From contig NC_088780.1 in the NCBI RefSeq assembly GCF_958450345.1, positions 37,843,667 to 37,907,666 on the forward strand: DNA of 64,000 bases. Direction: 5' to 3'. Positions 43,092 through 54,674 of the stretch are shown one piece after another. The notes under the pieces were generated by a model. That model had not been told where the DNA came from. It did not search any database and saw only the letters and a list, made by a program, of their open reading frames with translations. Numbering within the stretch: position 1 is the first letter of the stretch; every line of letters begins with the position of its first letter. The position numbers were made by a program, and so were the translations under genes. This stretch comes from Calliphora vicina. Its lineage: Eukaryota; Arthropoda; Insecta; Diptera; Calliphoridae.

Positions 43092-45175
43092 AAACTTGTC
43101 ATGGAAATATAACCATATACGGACACCACTACGTGATAAAAGACCAAAAAAAAAAGACCCGTGTCTCCCAGTTTTGCCCAAAGTCATGCACTTTTTTTCT
43201 ATCGGCCCCCAAACATTTGTGGCCTCGCACAGTGGCCGAAATTCCCAATCTAGCGGCGCATTGTTAATAACTTTAAAAACACAACTTTAAAATTGTGAAT
43301 GAATTTTTTATTTTTTATTTATTTTTAATTTATATATATTTAAATATAATCAATTCATTAAATTTTAAAACTTGTTTGTTTTTTTAAGTATATGGGTACT
43401 TCCATATATATCCAAGCAACAAAATATGCATTTTGGACTTGACCCTCTCCAATCTTGATGAAATTCGGTATAATAATTGTATTCTACATGATTAAGACAA
43501 TACAAACTTTTGGATTATTGGACCAAATGGTTCCGGAGATACCAGGTCATGAAAAGTGAAAAAATATTCAAAATTTTTCCCGCCGTATGGGCGGTGGGCG
43601 TGACCGATTTTATTGAAAACAAATATATGGACCAAATTTCTAGACTTTTGCTTGGATAGGAGAAATTTTATGCGAAAAAATCGATTTGAATTGTATGGGC
43701 AGTGGGCGTTGGGCGATGGGCGTGAACGATTTTGATAAAATTTAAATTTTTTCTTAATTTAGTCCATATAATTCTCGATGCTAAAATCCAATCCCCTACG
43801 TCCACTCCATAAAATTTTTGGATAAAAATTTATGAAGCCATATTAAAAAAGGGTGCGTTTACACTCTGCCATTTTATTTAAAAAATGAAAAAACTCAAAA
43901 CTTAGCAAAAACTTGCAGCCTATATTTGAACTTGACAAAGATAACAACCCATTTAAACAAACTTTGTACACAGTTAACCGAATCCGCTCGAATTCACCCT
44001 ACTTTTATTCCACACAAAATTGGATTTCGTATCCAAAAACACTTTCACAAAGGACATTTTCATTTTCCACTGTTAAGCACTAAAACATACAATCACAGAT
44101 AAACTAATTATGTTTGTTTAATACATACCTTTTAATTAAAATGTAATCGCAAATCTTATTAAAAAATTAAATATTTAATTTTTTGCTGTTAACAAAATTG
44201 CTCTTGAAAAAAGCTAAAAAAATAGTTACTGCACTTGCTGAAATATGTGTTAAGTTTGAACGCTTACAGCTGTGCGAATATTAGGAACAAAACAAAAACG
44301 AAAACAGAAAAACATCCTTTGAGGTTTAAATTTTCAAAAAACTAAAAAAAGTTTGCGAATTCTGTATTTTAAAATTTAGCTAAAGCGATGCTAGATTGGG
44401 TATTTCGGCCACTGTGCCTCGGTGTCATTTTTGCTAAAAACTGATCATTTTCTCAGGCTCATATCTTGCAAACAGTTCGGAATTTTGATTTACTCTCTGA
44501 GGCAAAGTTGTAGGCCTTATCATAATGAACAAAAATTGTGAATATAGAAAATCAAAAAAACTTCATCTTCAAGATCAAAATTGCAAAAAAATTTAAAAAA
44601 TTCGAAATAAATTTAGGAATACATTTTTTTCAAGCTGCCTAAAAGTATGCTTTAGTTTATAATAATTTATGACCCAAAACACTTAATTCCTCTAGTTTTT
44701 TCCTACTAATTTATATTGACCTACCTAAATGGTGTTAAGAATCATTGCTAGAAAGTTAATATGTTCTAGAAAGTTATTTATTGAGATCTTACGTACATTT
44801 TTGTAGTCGATTGTTTCCATGAATTTTGAACGGTTTGCTACCTATGGACCTGAACAGGGAAAAAAGGTAAACAAAAATCGAAATTTTTTAAGTTTTTTGC
44901 GATTTTGATCTCGAAGATGAGGTTTTTTGATTTTTTATGTTCACAATTTTTGTTCTTTATGTCAAGGGCTTTGACTTTGTCTCAGAGAGTAAATCAAAAT
45001 TCGAAACTGTTTGCAAGATATGAGCCTGGGAAAATTATCACTTTTTTTCAAAAATTACACCGGGGGCCCAAAACTTTGGGGCCCATAAAAAAAGTACATG
45101 ACTGGGCAAAACTAAGAGAAACGGGTATTTTTTGTTTGGTCTTTTATCACGTAGTGGTGTCCGTATTGCACTGTG
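43085..45175. mobile_element. Foldback family C (CACTGTG ends), largest copy
   Basis: Arms run about 43085-43270 plus 44417-44600, and 44880-45175. They pair through ATATACGGACACCACTACGT and GATAAAAGACC; other shared blocks are GGGCAAAACT, ATCTTGCAAACAG and AGCCTGNGAAAATKATCA. The loop (about 44600-44880) has GCTGCCTAAAAGTATGCTT. The left terminus is shortened; the right ends TTGCACTGTG. Relatives: 46588-47005, 48508-49118, 51410-51730. A Transib-like element splits the left arm. Confidence 0.75.
43228..44416. mobile_element. Transib-like non-autonomous element 1
   Basis: A 1189-base element. Its ends share CACAGTGGCCGAAAT, one mismatch, then CCCAATCTAGC (26 of 27 bases). A perfect 5-bp duplication CCTCG lies at 43223-43227 and 44417-44421, and removing the insert restores the foldback text GGCCTCGGTGTCAT. 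Transib elements are known for 5-bp G/C-rich duplications and CACWRTG-type ends resembling the RAG heptamer. The interior has CGTATGGGCGGTGGGCGTGA and a diverged repeat of it, but no transposase. Confidence 0.75.
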
Positions 45176-45430
45176 TAACTAAATGCGAATAAATGGCTGA
45201 GATATAGGCAAAACCACAACTACTTATGTATAATCGGATTACTAAGTCGTTAAAATAGATAATATATATATCGAATGATAGACATTGCATAGACTTTTCG
45301 AAAGACGTATATAATGAACAACAATGGGTAAAAATTGGGAAAAAAAGTTTTAACCCTAAATGTTAACTATTTTTTCAACAAAATTTGTTTTCAAAATTCA
45401 GCACAGCCGCAGCACTCTTAGTTAGTTGGA

Positions 45431-46584
45431 CATAGCTCAAAATCTATAACTTATTTAAGATTTCTTAATAAATTTGTAATTTTATTTTACAATTATTTTA
45501 ATATTTCAAATCTTATGGAAGCAATGTGATTGATATCAGTAAGAGATAATTCATAACTAACTAATTTTTCCCAATATAATAAAACCTCTGAATAACGATA
45601 TGCTATTTTTCCCATAAAGTTTAATATTCATAAAAAATAGACTTAACACCTTTCCCCTCTCAGCTAACCAATTTAATGAATTACAAACATTCGCCGACGT
45701 ATGTGTAACATCTGGATTAATTAAAATTAATCATACGCATGGCTGGATTTGTAAATAATACTTGTGCAAAAAACACACAAACATTTAAATTGTCTGGTAA
45801 TACAAAGAATGCAGATATATTTTATTTTATCTGTTAAAAAATTTTAAAATAGAAATCAAAGCATGAAACATATTTTCACAGAAAACTGAAATTTAAAATG
45901 AATAAATAAAATAAATACTCCTACAAAAATAGATAAATCACTTTGTATAAATATCAAAGACAAGAATTAAAATTTGTTCACATAATTATAAAGAAATGTA
46001 TTTTAGAAGAAAAAGAAAACCAAAAATCATACAATTTTGCCACTCTAAAAGACCCTCTCTTTATAAAACATAAATTACTGTTCAAATTAAATAAAGTGTA
46101 ATACAAATTTTCCTGTCATCGATCTATTTAACAAACTGTCGATGTGTTTGTTTTTATAATTTCCCACAATAAATTTTTCGGTTTTTTTTATTTTATTAAA
46201 TTTAAATTTGTCACAAATGAAGAAATTCAAATTTATTACTTTAAAATAAGACTTAAAAAGCAAGACAAAAGTTAATGAAGCAGAAACATGTGGAATGCGA
46301 GGGATATTTTTAGAATTATTTATAAAATTTCCAATTCTTTCAAAAGGACAAGTATTTGGGAAGAACCACAGCATCATTGAAAGCAATCATGTAGTGACAT
46401 GTGGCGCAGAGGACATATTTTAATTGAGTTAATTAAATAATTGTTAACTTATTTAGTTAAGGTCACATAGAAACTCTAGATTTGGACAGGCAAAATTCTT
46501 TGAAAAAACACAGTTTATTCATTTGTTTTGTAGACAGTACAAAATGTTTTTTATTAAAAGAGAATTTATTGAAATTATATTTGA
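45431..46584. other. AT-rich non-coding, nothing firm recognised
   Basis: No gene. ATTAATCATACGCATGG at about 45730 is a partial match to the core of the inverted repeat at 445-690. Confidence 0.4.
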
Positions 46585-46587
46585 TTA

Positions 46588-47005
46588 CATAGTGCAATAC
46601 GAAAAATATATATACGGATAAAAGACCAAAAAAAGACCAGTTTTACCCAAAGTCAGGCACTTTTCTTTTATGGGCCCCCACAGATTTGGGGCCCGGTGTC
46701 ATGTTTGCAAAAAAAGTGATAATATTCTCAGGCTCATATCTTGCAAAGAGTACGGAATTTTGATTTACTCTCTGAGGCAAAGTTGTAGCCCTTGTCATAA
46801 AGAACAAAAATTATGAACATATAAAATCAAAAAAAACTTCATCTTCAAGATGAGAAAACTATAACTTTTTTGCAAAAATGACACCCATAAAACAAAGTGC
46901 ATGAGTTTGGGCAAAACTGGGAGACACGTTTTTTTTGGGTATTTTATCACGTACTGGTGTCCGTATATGGTTATATTTCCACGACTTAAAAAATTACACA
47001 CAGCG
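46588..47005. mobile_element. Foldback family C, 418-base copy
   Basis: The left end CATAGTGCAATACG and right end (complement CGCTGTGTGTAATTTTTTAA) match the two end types seen in the 48508-49118 copy. TTA flanks both sides (46585-46587 and 47006-47008), a 3-bp duplication. The interior has GGGCAAAACTGGGAGACACG and ATCTTGCAAAGAGTACGGAA. Confidence 0.75.
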
Positions 47006-47639
47006 TTACTAACATTCTGTTTGCATATCATACTACTTCTGATTATCAGGCTTCAATTTGTATAATTAAAATACAACTAATAATAAATAATAAAAAGATG
47101 TCTTGGATATTTTTGAATTTATTTGAAGAAATTCAATACTGGTCATGACAAGCTTGCGTCAAAAGAAAAACTTATTTAGTAATAAAATACACTGCAAATA
47201 TCGTGTATATTAAACGAATTTTCTACACAGTTTATTTTATTAATCAAGTACTGATATATTTCCCAGACTCATACAAATCAAAACCACTTTCCATTTTTTT
47301 TTATAGCTCAATTTTTATAAAAATTTATTTGCCATAAAATCAGGGTGATAAAATCATAATTCACCACAACAAAAAAAGACAAATGAAATTGTCAACAATT
47401 CTGACATACATACATAGATTTTTTATTGTTGTTAAATTATAAAGAAGAAATATATATGGTGACCAAAAAACCAGCAAAAATAAAAAGATAATAAAGAACA
47501 AGTAATAGAGCTCTATTCAGCTGTGTTAAGTCTTATGTATACCCTTCACCAAAGTAAGATAAAGATTGAAAATATTTTTTGAGTAATTTTTTTTTATTGA
47601 AAAAAAAAACATTTTTTAAAAACAATATTGTATGATATT

Positions 47640-48385
47640 GGGGGTATGACTTAAAAATGTGGGATTTTTAAAATGTTTAGCTTTTATTTTGAAACATTTG
47701 TACAATATAAATTTATTCAAAGTATTGACAATTGTTAGCTACAACTTTTTCCCATCTTTCTGGCAACAAATGCACTCCGCGCCAAAAGAACTACTCTTCT
47801 TATTAGGCCAATTTCGGATACCGTGTTCTGAAGTGAAGTGTATCACAGAGATACCGTTCTGTATCGTTCGAAACAAATAATAGTCGAATGGGGAGCGGTC
47901 TGTACTTCCAATCACTTCCTTCTAAATAGTTTTTAACAGGAATTGTAACATGTGTTCCATGTCTGCCCGCATATTCTGGGGGTTTTTCGGCCAATGCTTG
48001 CTTCAAAACGAATCAGTTGCGTTCAGAAAAAGTTCCCTGTGATGCTCTGGCCAGATTTCAGCAGCTGATAGGACCCTTTTGGTCCCGCCAAATATAGAGC
48101 ATTAGCTTAGCGCCATGGATATTTAGCTGGTTGGTCGGTTATCGTAATGGATCCATTTATAATCAGAAGTAATGATTTTGTGCAAAATGATTATCTTTTA
48201 TAAAATTGCTGCTTGAGTAGCTCCCAATGATTTTGCAAGCTCTAGTTGAGTTTGACAACAATCTTCATGGAGTAATGCCTCCAGTTATTGGTCTTAAAAT
48301 TTTTTGACTGGTGAGCAATCGGTGTGCACCAGCGGCACTTTTTTTAAATTAAAGAAATAAAGCAAAACATGTTGTTGAAGCAAAA
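47640..48385 (-). pseudogene. Mos1-type mariner relic
   Basis: Starts with the mariner end GGGTATGACTTAAAAATGTG at about 47642. Minus-strand fragments include LKQALAEKPPEYAGRHGT, NYLEGSDW and, upstream, QQELAKSLGATQAAIL. Frames are broken throughout, the middle is shortened and the 5' end is truncated inside the DINE-like element. Confidence 0.75.
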
Positions 48386-48507
48386 TTCGAAATTTTTTGT
48401 TTGGTGGAAGAAAAAAATCCTGTTAAAATTTTTTTTCCCGATTTTGACCCATTGTCGGTCTGTATTACTATAGAGTTGTATACGTCGTTGGAAAGGTGTT
48501 TGAAATA

Positions 48508-49118
48508 CACTGTGTGCAATTTTTTATGTCATGGAAATATAACCATATACGGACACCAATACGTGATAAAAGACCAAAAAAAATAAATTTTTTAAAGCTG
48601 CCTAAATGTATGCTTCAGTTTATAATAATTTACTCTTAAACTCTTAATTCCTTTAGTTTTTTCTTACTAACTCATATTGACCTACCTAAACGGTGTTAAG
48701 AATCATTCTTAGGAAGTTCATATGTTCTAGAAAGTTGTTTATTGCGATCTTAGGTACATTTTTGTAGTTGATTGTTTCCTTGAATTTTGAACGGTTTGCT
48801 ACCTATGGACCTGAACAGGAGAAAAAGGTAAAAAATAGATTTTTTTTACGATTTTGATCTTGAAAATTAAGTTTTTTTGATTTTTTGTTCTTTATGGCAA
48901 CAACTTTGCAAGAGAGTAAATAAAAATTCCGAACGGTTTGCACGATATGAGCCTGAGAAAATGATCACTTTTTTGCAAAAATGACACCGAGGGTACAAAT
49001 CTTTGGGGGCCCAAAGTTCATGACTGTGCAAAACTGAGTGACATGGGTCTTTTTTTTTTGGTCTTTTTAGTCTTGTAGTAGTGTCCGTATATGGTTATTT
49101 TTTTCGTGTTGCACTGTG
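48508..49118. mobile_element. Foldback family C, 611-base copy
   Basis: Left end CACTGTGTGCAATTTTTTAT; right end complement CACAGTGCAACACG. Both lead into AACCATATACGGACACC. ATA is duplicated at 48505-48507 and 49119-49121; deleting the insert restores GAAATATCTATC of the DINE-like host. CACTG/CACAG ends with 3-bp duplications resemble the CACTA/CMC superfamily, but no transposase is present to confirm. Confidence 0.75.
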
Positions 49119-49435
49119 ATATCTATCACTATATATCCATAATATCTATGTTCATGACTTAGTAATCCAGATATAGAAGCAAAATTAGTAAAAAATCTAG
49201 TTAGTCGTGGTTTTTTATTTATATCTGAGCCGTTTGTGGGAAGATTTTTCTGAATTTATCGCTTATAAACCTTTTTTCGCTTGTGTCAGATTTTGGCTTA
49301 TACATTTTTTCCTTCTGAACAGATTTAGCTGATTTTCATGTCAAACCATCTGATTTTCTGATCTTTTATTTTGTCATCGTATTTTAGACGTAGTTATCCA
49401 AATCGAAAATTTAATAACAAGTCCATTGTACATAT

Positions 49436-50047
49436 TGTAACGTTTTAAAAACGTCGATTATTTCCTTTAAATAAACCGGATACTTTTGATTGCAAATAAA
49501 AGCCGTTTAGTAGTTTAAAATTTGTAACATTTGTTATTTATTCAAATGTACAACAAGAACAGTAAATATTCACTGAGTATTTTTATACACATCTATAAAT
49601 TCCCAGAATTACACACACTTTTTAATGTAGAAATATACACTGGTAATGCAGTTGATGTCTTTACTTAACTATGCTTTAAATTAGACTCACTCGTTTAGTG
49701 TTCTCACGGCCAATTTATATACGCTGTATTACCATCTAGAAAGCTTTATTTCTACAATGTTCTTCAAACTAGAATATTTGAATTCTAGAGCTTTCGATGT
49801 TAATCATTAATCGTTTAGTGTTGCCATACTTACAAACAATGCTTAACTCTAAGCTTTTATTGTAGATTATGTTGTATGTTAATATGTAATACTTAGAGAT
49901 ATGTTTAAAGTTTGAGAAGCGCTGCTGTTTGAGAGCCATTCTACAACTTTAAACCAGCCGTTAAAACAGTTGTTTAAAATTAAGGTATATTTTCTTAATA
50001 AATAAATACTTGAATAAAACCCATTATAAATACTTTTTTATGTAACA
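49436..50047 (-). mobile_element. Solo LTR (Ty3/gypsy-like), copy 3
   Basis: Starts TGTAACG after ATAT and ends TGTAACA. It carries the conserved CCGGATACTTTTGATTGCAA block and AAGCCGTTTAGTAGTTTAAA. The right flank begins ATGC, so only half of an ATAT duplication remains, or the end is rearranged. Sense strand minus by analogy with copy 2. Confidence 0.7.
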
Positions 50048-51150
50048 ATGCTGCAAAAAGTACACACGCATAAAAAAACTGTTATGAAACATTGGAACAG
50101 TAGTATACATATTTGTTTAAAAGTCTGTCTCTATGGATTCAGTGCGTCATGGAACACACGCTCTCAGCTGGATATTCAAAAATAACGAAAAAAAAGTACT
50201 CAACAATTCTCAAATAAATCCAATTAAAGGCAAAGTTTATATTAAAAAAAAAAAATCATCGATTAAATATAATTTTCAAAGATTATAAATGTTTACATTA
50301 AATGTTAAGCAAGAGATGTTAGTGGGCGTAAAAGGTATAATATTTAATTTTACTTGCCCAAAATCTCAACTTAACTTTAAAAAGATTTTAATTTCTGCAA
50401 CAAATCTGTATCAAAGAATTCAAAACATTTTGTTAACTTTATTTCATAATAAATCATCTCACACCTATAAAATTTACATAGAATTTGTAAACTTATAAAA
50501 TTTTGCATTACCCAAATGTTTGTCAACATCAAAAGTTTATCTTTTTGAATTTGCCAACTTTGGCAAATTTTATTTCAAAGATTTATGAGTCCCTTTTTGC
50601 ACAAATGTTTACATTTAAAATGCTCCAATAAATAAAAGGACAACTGAATAATAAATCTAAAATACATTTGTTTACAACAGCATATAAAATCATTTCACAA
50701 ACAAAAAATTTCTAATACGATTGTGGCAAATCGTTGTCAACAAAGCAAATTCTATAAATACCTTTCCTTACAACTAAAAAAAATTGTTTTCTATGTCTGC
50801 CCCACTTTTTTCATGCATTTAATAACAAATAAAATTTAAACATTAATTTCCATGTTTCATTGCTCATATTTTTTTCAAAGGCCGTTTTCTACAACCACAT
50901 ACTTAAGGGAATAAATACTTATTTAGATCCTTAATCATAAACTGATTTTTTTTTTGTTTGGAATGAAAAGTAATAAAAATAGTCCTTTATACATAAAATT
51001 TTTGTTTATTTGGGCTACTAAAGATAAATAGAAAAAGAAAAATATTAAGTAGTAAAAAAAAAAATTATTAAAAAGACATATTTTTTAAGCAGCAAGAATA
51101 TTTAATAGACTTAAAGTTTTTGGTGCAGGAGTAAACCTTAAAAAGAAGAG
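50048..51150. other. AT-rich non-coding, nothing recognised
   Basis: No coding frame, RNA gene or element ends seen. Confidence 0.4.
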
Positions 51151-51154
51151 AAAT

Positions 51155-51409
51155 AAAAACAATTAAGAGAGCTATATTCGGATGTGCCGAATCTTGTATA
51201 CCCTTGACGAAAGTATATTTTAAAAAAAATATAAAACAAACATTTTTTGGTAACAAATAAAATTTCACCAAAAAAAAATTCTGGTTAAAAAATATTTTTC
51301 CCGATTTTTACCCATTTTCGGTCTGAATTTATATGACACTAGGTCATTGGAAAGTATCATTATATATCTATGTATATTATCTGTGGTATATATATTGAAG
51401 TATCAATTA
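51155..51409 (-). mobile_element. DINE-like (family A) 3' part
   Basis: The minus-strand hairpin ATTCGGCACATCCGAAT follows GGGTATACAAG, with the complement of CTCTTAATTG outside it and the A/T-rich 3' body beyond. The body is cut at 51410 by a family C foldback. Confidence 0.7.
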
Positions 51410-51730
51410 CATTGTGTGTAATTTTTTAAGTCATGGAAATATAACCATATACGGACACCATTACGTGATAAAAGACCATAAAAAATACCAGTGTCTCCCA
51501 GTTTTGCCCAAACTCATGCACTTTTTTTTATGGGCCCCCAAAGATTTACGGCCTCGGTGTAATTTTTTCAAAAAGTGATAATTTTCTCAGACTCATATCT
51601 TGCAAACAGTTCAAAATTTTGATTTACGCTCTGAGGCAAAGTTATAGCTCTTGTCATAAAGAACAAAAATTATGAACATATAATATCAAAAAAACTTAAT
51701 CTTCAAGATCAAAATCGCAAAAAACTTTGT
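51410..51730. mobile_element. Foldback family C, one-ended copy
   Basis: Left end CATTGTGTGTAATTTTTTAA after flanking TTA, then AACCATATACGGACACCATT and the arm through ATCTTGCAAACAGTTC. The sequence departs from the family at about 51730 and the right end is lost. Confidence 0.65.
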
Positions 51731-52036
51731 GAAGTTTAGATATAAGCTGAGGACCAAACAAATTTATAAAATTTTAGAACAATATTTAGCATTAAAAACT
51801 AAAATTTCATGATTTACTTATATTTATGAAAGTTTATATAGGACAAAATGTCTTTTAATCAATAGATTAATAATATTTGCCATTGTCTGGACTTAAATAT
51901 TAAAATTCCTAAAAAGGGAAAAATATGTTCGAAATATTTAGGCCGCTTTGCTATATTTTATCAACTTTGAATTTATATTGTTACGTTTATACCTTTTAAA
52001 AACGGTGGTTTGTTTCCTTTAAATAAACCGGATACA

Positions 52037-52715
52037 GGTAGGCCTCCATTTACGTGGTTTGTTGGGCCCAAAAAAATAGCGTGTAAATCAAATTCGCGTA
52101 AAACTAGGTTCTAATTTAGAACGAAATGCTCTTGTGGGGCCAATAATTTTCTATTTCGCGTAAAACAATACATCAGTCACATAACAAAAAAGAAATTGGG
52201 ACCTAAAAATCGCGTTAAATAGAAAACACAAATGTACATACATACATATCGTCACCTAAAATGAAAACGGACGTAACTACACAAAAATTTAAAATCGAGT
52301 TTTTGATTCATTGAATCTTGGCAATTGTTCTCTATTATACTCTATTATTATTGAATTTATAAAGTATCCTGTAAAAACAATAAAAATGTAGTTACGTCCG
52401 TTTACATTTAAGGCAACGATATATACTTTAAGTAAACTTATTTTATTTGTACTTCTAAAAACTTACTTAAAACTAACGTAAAGTAAAAAAAAATCAACTA
52501 AAAAAATATTTCTTACAGAAAATTAAGGAAAAAATTTCAATTAAAAAATCAAAATATTCTAATACATAAAAGAGATCAAAACATAACATAAAATTCATAA
52601 AAATTAACGAAGTTTTCAAAAAAGAAATCTGTTATTCGCTTGTGTTTTTTTCATTTCTTGTTGTTTGTTGCCGCATTATATAAAAATCGTGTAAAAAAAT
52701 TCGCGTATTTGAAAA
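52037..52715. other. Unclassified insert, with MITE of the TATCGTCACC family
   Basis: Foreign to the LTR. It contains repeated TTCGCGTAAAAC / TCGCGTTAAATAG-like phrases near both edges (52090-52215 and 52685-52710). At 52246-52429 lies a MITE whose ends pair (TATCGTCACCTAAAATG and AACGGACGTAACTACA); this is copy 2 of the family at 26965. No frame. Confidence 0.5.
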
Positions 52716-52852
52716 CATGGTTGCTAATGAAAGTTCTATTTTTATAATGATAAACCGAAAGCTTTTATTCTATCTTGTATGTTCCACAGCTATGTTAATA
52801 ATATCCACAATTATGTTAACTGCTGTTGATCAGCCGGTAAACAAGAAGTCTA

Positions 52853-53069
52853 CACAGAGAAACCAGATTCGTTGATTCTATCTTAGTGACCGAATTTTAT
52901 AGTTGTGACTACAATATTTTGTAAGGGTAACTAAAGTTAGGTTGCCTCAACTGAAATTCTTCTTTATCAACTGACATTCTGTTGTTAGAACTGAAAAATT
53001 CTATGTGTGCAACCGAATCATTCGATTGGCAACAAATTCGGTTGCTATCACGAATCTGTTTTCTCTGTG
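52853..53069. mobile_element. CACAGAGAAAACAG MITE, copy 2
   Basis: A 217-base relative of 31820-32066. The ends are CACAGAGAAACCAGATTC and its complement, with TA at both flanks. The interior shares GACCGAATTTTATAGTTGTG and GCAACCGAATCATTCGATTG. Confidence 0.8.
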
Positions 53070-53589
53070 TACAGAAATATAAATGTTGAGAAACATGATG
53101 CATCTTAAAACCAGCTGTTAGAAATCGTTATACATATTTAAATTTAAATACTATTTTTTATAATCTGGGCTTTGCGTTTTTAGAAATATTTAGATAAATC
53201 AGAAATTTTTCTTCAAAATTTGCCAAGTTTAGATATGGCAGAGGCCAATTATTATTTCACATGCATTTACACTTTGTTTTCTTTCAGAAACATATACAAA
53301 ATATATACGAGTCCGAATAAACTTGTTTTCTATAAGAGAATTAATTAATTGAGAAAAAACGTAAAAATATGCTCTATTTTAGATGTTCCGAATATGGAAA
53401 AATTTAATTCTTTAGGTTTAATTATGTTTTATAGCAGGGGTGTGTACTATAAGAAATACACTTCCACTCGGAGACTCATAGGATTCATTGAGATAGCCTT
53501 TTGAAAGAGAATTAAGTGTAAATTAGATGTGATATAAAAATAAATAAAATGAAAATCTCATCTAAAAAAGGACCGGAAATAATTGTAGA

Positions 53590-54060
53590 CTGGGATTCTC
53601 ATAGTTCTGTTGCCTAAAATTACCAGCCTATTCCCCTGATAAAGCCTAATATATTGCCTAGTACATATCTAGCTATATCCCCTAGTTGATCATGGAATCT
53701 TTCCCATAGTATATGTGTTGTATAATACACAGAATATTATCTACTGTTTCTAATTTCTCAATATCCCCGCACATTCTACAAAAGTACTGTCGCCCACATC
53801 CCATTCACCAATTGAGCAGTGACCTCCTACTAAAGACGTGAAACTTTTCCTAACCAACCCAATTAGTATTCAGTTTGCCCTTATCAAGTATGTGGCTTTC
53901 CATTGTTCTGGGATTTCTGCTTGGAAGACGTTACATTCATCTGGGAGTCTGTATGACACTTTGCTGTCTTCATCATCAGTGCCAGATTTTAAATTGAATC
54001 CATCAGTAAAAGCTGTACCCCCTTCCAACAGCTGTCCAGATCCACTCTACTAGTAGGGAC
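53590..54060 (-). pseudogene. LINE ORF2 relic (RNase H and zinc knuckle)
   Basis: Minus-strand translation in order: FTDGFNLKSG, then SYRLPDECNVFQAEI, the RNase H start seen in I/Jockey-type LINEs. It continues with a GHCSIGEW block and YFCRMCGDIEKLETVDNILC, the terminal CCHC-like motif. Several frameshifts separate the blocks. It would have been the 3' half of a reverse transcriptase polyprotein; it is dead. Confidence 0.75.
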
Positions 54061-54342
54061 GACTACTTGGAAACTGAATTGGAGGTGAAATTCCCTATGG
54101 TGCAAAATCCCAGTAGGGATGCTAGCCTGAGCAATTAGACCTACCTCGTACAGAAGTGTAAAGGATATTTATATCTTTTATATATTTTATAGTATTGCAG
54201 TTGTTTTAAAAACTATACATATTTTTAAAATCTCTATAAAATATTGATTGTTTTTGTGTTTAAAAAAGTGTTTAATCCAACCTAATCATATAACCAGAAC
54301 TAATCATTTCCCCTAAAGATTTATGACTTAAACAAACTACAC

Positions 54343-54670
54343 TATTTCCAATTGTATTTCGGAAGTTTCTAATTGTATTTCAGAAATTTCCAATTCAATT
54401 TCAGAATATTCCAATTATATTTCAAAAATTTCCATTTGTATTTCAGACTTTTAAATTTATTCCTAAAAAGGTGTATTTCAGAATTTTAAAATTGGAAGTT
54501 TCTGAAATACAATTAGAAATTTCTGAAATATAAATGCAAAATTCTGAAATATAATTGGAATATTCTGAAATTCAATTAGAAAATTCTGGAATAAAAATGA
54601 AAATTTCTGAAATTAAATTGGAATTTTCTGAAATACAATTAGAAACTTTTGAAATACAATTGGAAATGGT
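54343..54670. repeat. Inverted minisatellite (foldback of 21-base units)
   Basis: About five or six units of TTTCCAATTGTATTTCAGAA on the left face about eight units of the complementary TTTCTGAAATACAATTGGAA on the right. A 60-base centre separates them. The outer flanks also pair (TTCCCC...AAGATTTA and TAAATCTTCCCC). The whole can fold into one long hairpin. Drosophila FB-type elements have inverted ends built of short tandem repeats in this way. Confidence 0.75.
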
Positions 54671-54674
54671 GTAA

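Larger units (their letters stand above)
42717..45425 (+). mobile_element. DINE-like (family A) element exploded by nested insertions
   Basis: A 5' start (TTTTATACCCTTCCCTTATA) at 42717 and a 3' half (AAATGGCTGAGATATAGGC at 45193 to TTCAGCACAGCCGCAGCACT at about 45420) lie 2.4 kb apart. Between them sit a mariner piece, a foldback and a Transib-like element. The pieces are probably one element, but part of the body is missing, so this is inference. Confidence 0.5.
47495..49265 (-). mobile_element. DINE-like (family A) element with two nested insertions
   Basis: The minus-strand 3' end lies at 47495-47560 (complement of GGTGAAGGGTATACATAAG, hairpin degraded). The body resumes at about 48390 (complement of CAATGGGTCAAAATCGG) and again at 49119 (CTTAGTAATCCAGATATAGA). 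The interruptions are a mariner (47640-48385) and a family C foldback (48508-49118). The 5' end is missing. Confidence 0.7.
51979..53160 (-). mobile_element. Solo LTR copy 4, disrupted
   Basis: TGTTACG after ATAT begins it, with CCTTTAAATAAACCGGATAC to 52036. The sequence is then foreign until about 52700. LTR-like text resumes (GAAAGCTTTTATT, TTGTATGTT, ACCAGCTGTTA) and fades near 53160. The middle of the LTR is replaced, and a MITE (52853-53069) sits in the right part. Confidence 0.55.

Noticed and set aside
43228..44416. hAT or CACTA classification for the CACAGTG element
   Set aside because: The duplication is exactly 5 bp, not 8 or 3, and excising it restores the host element.
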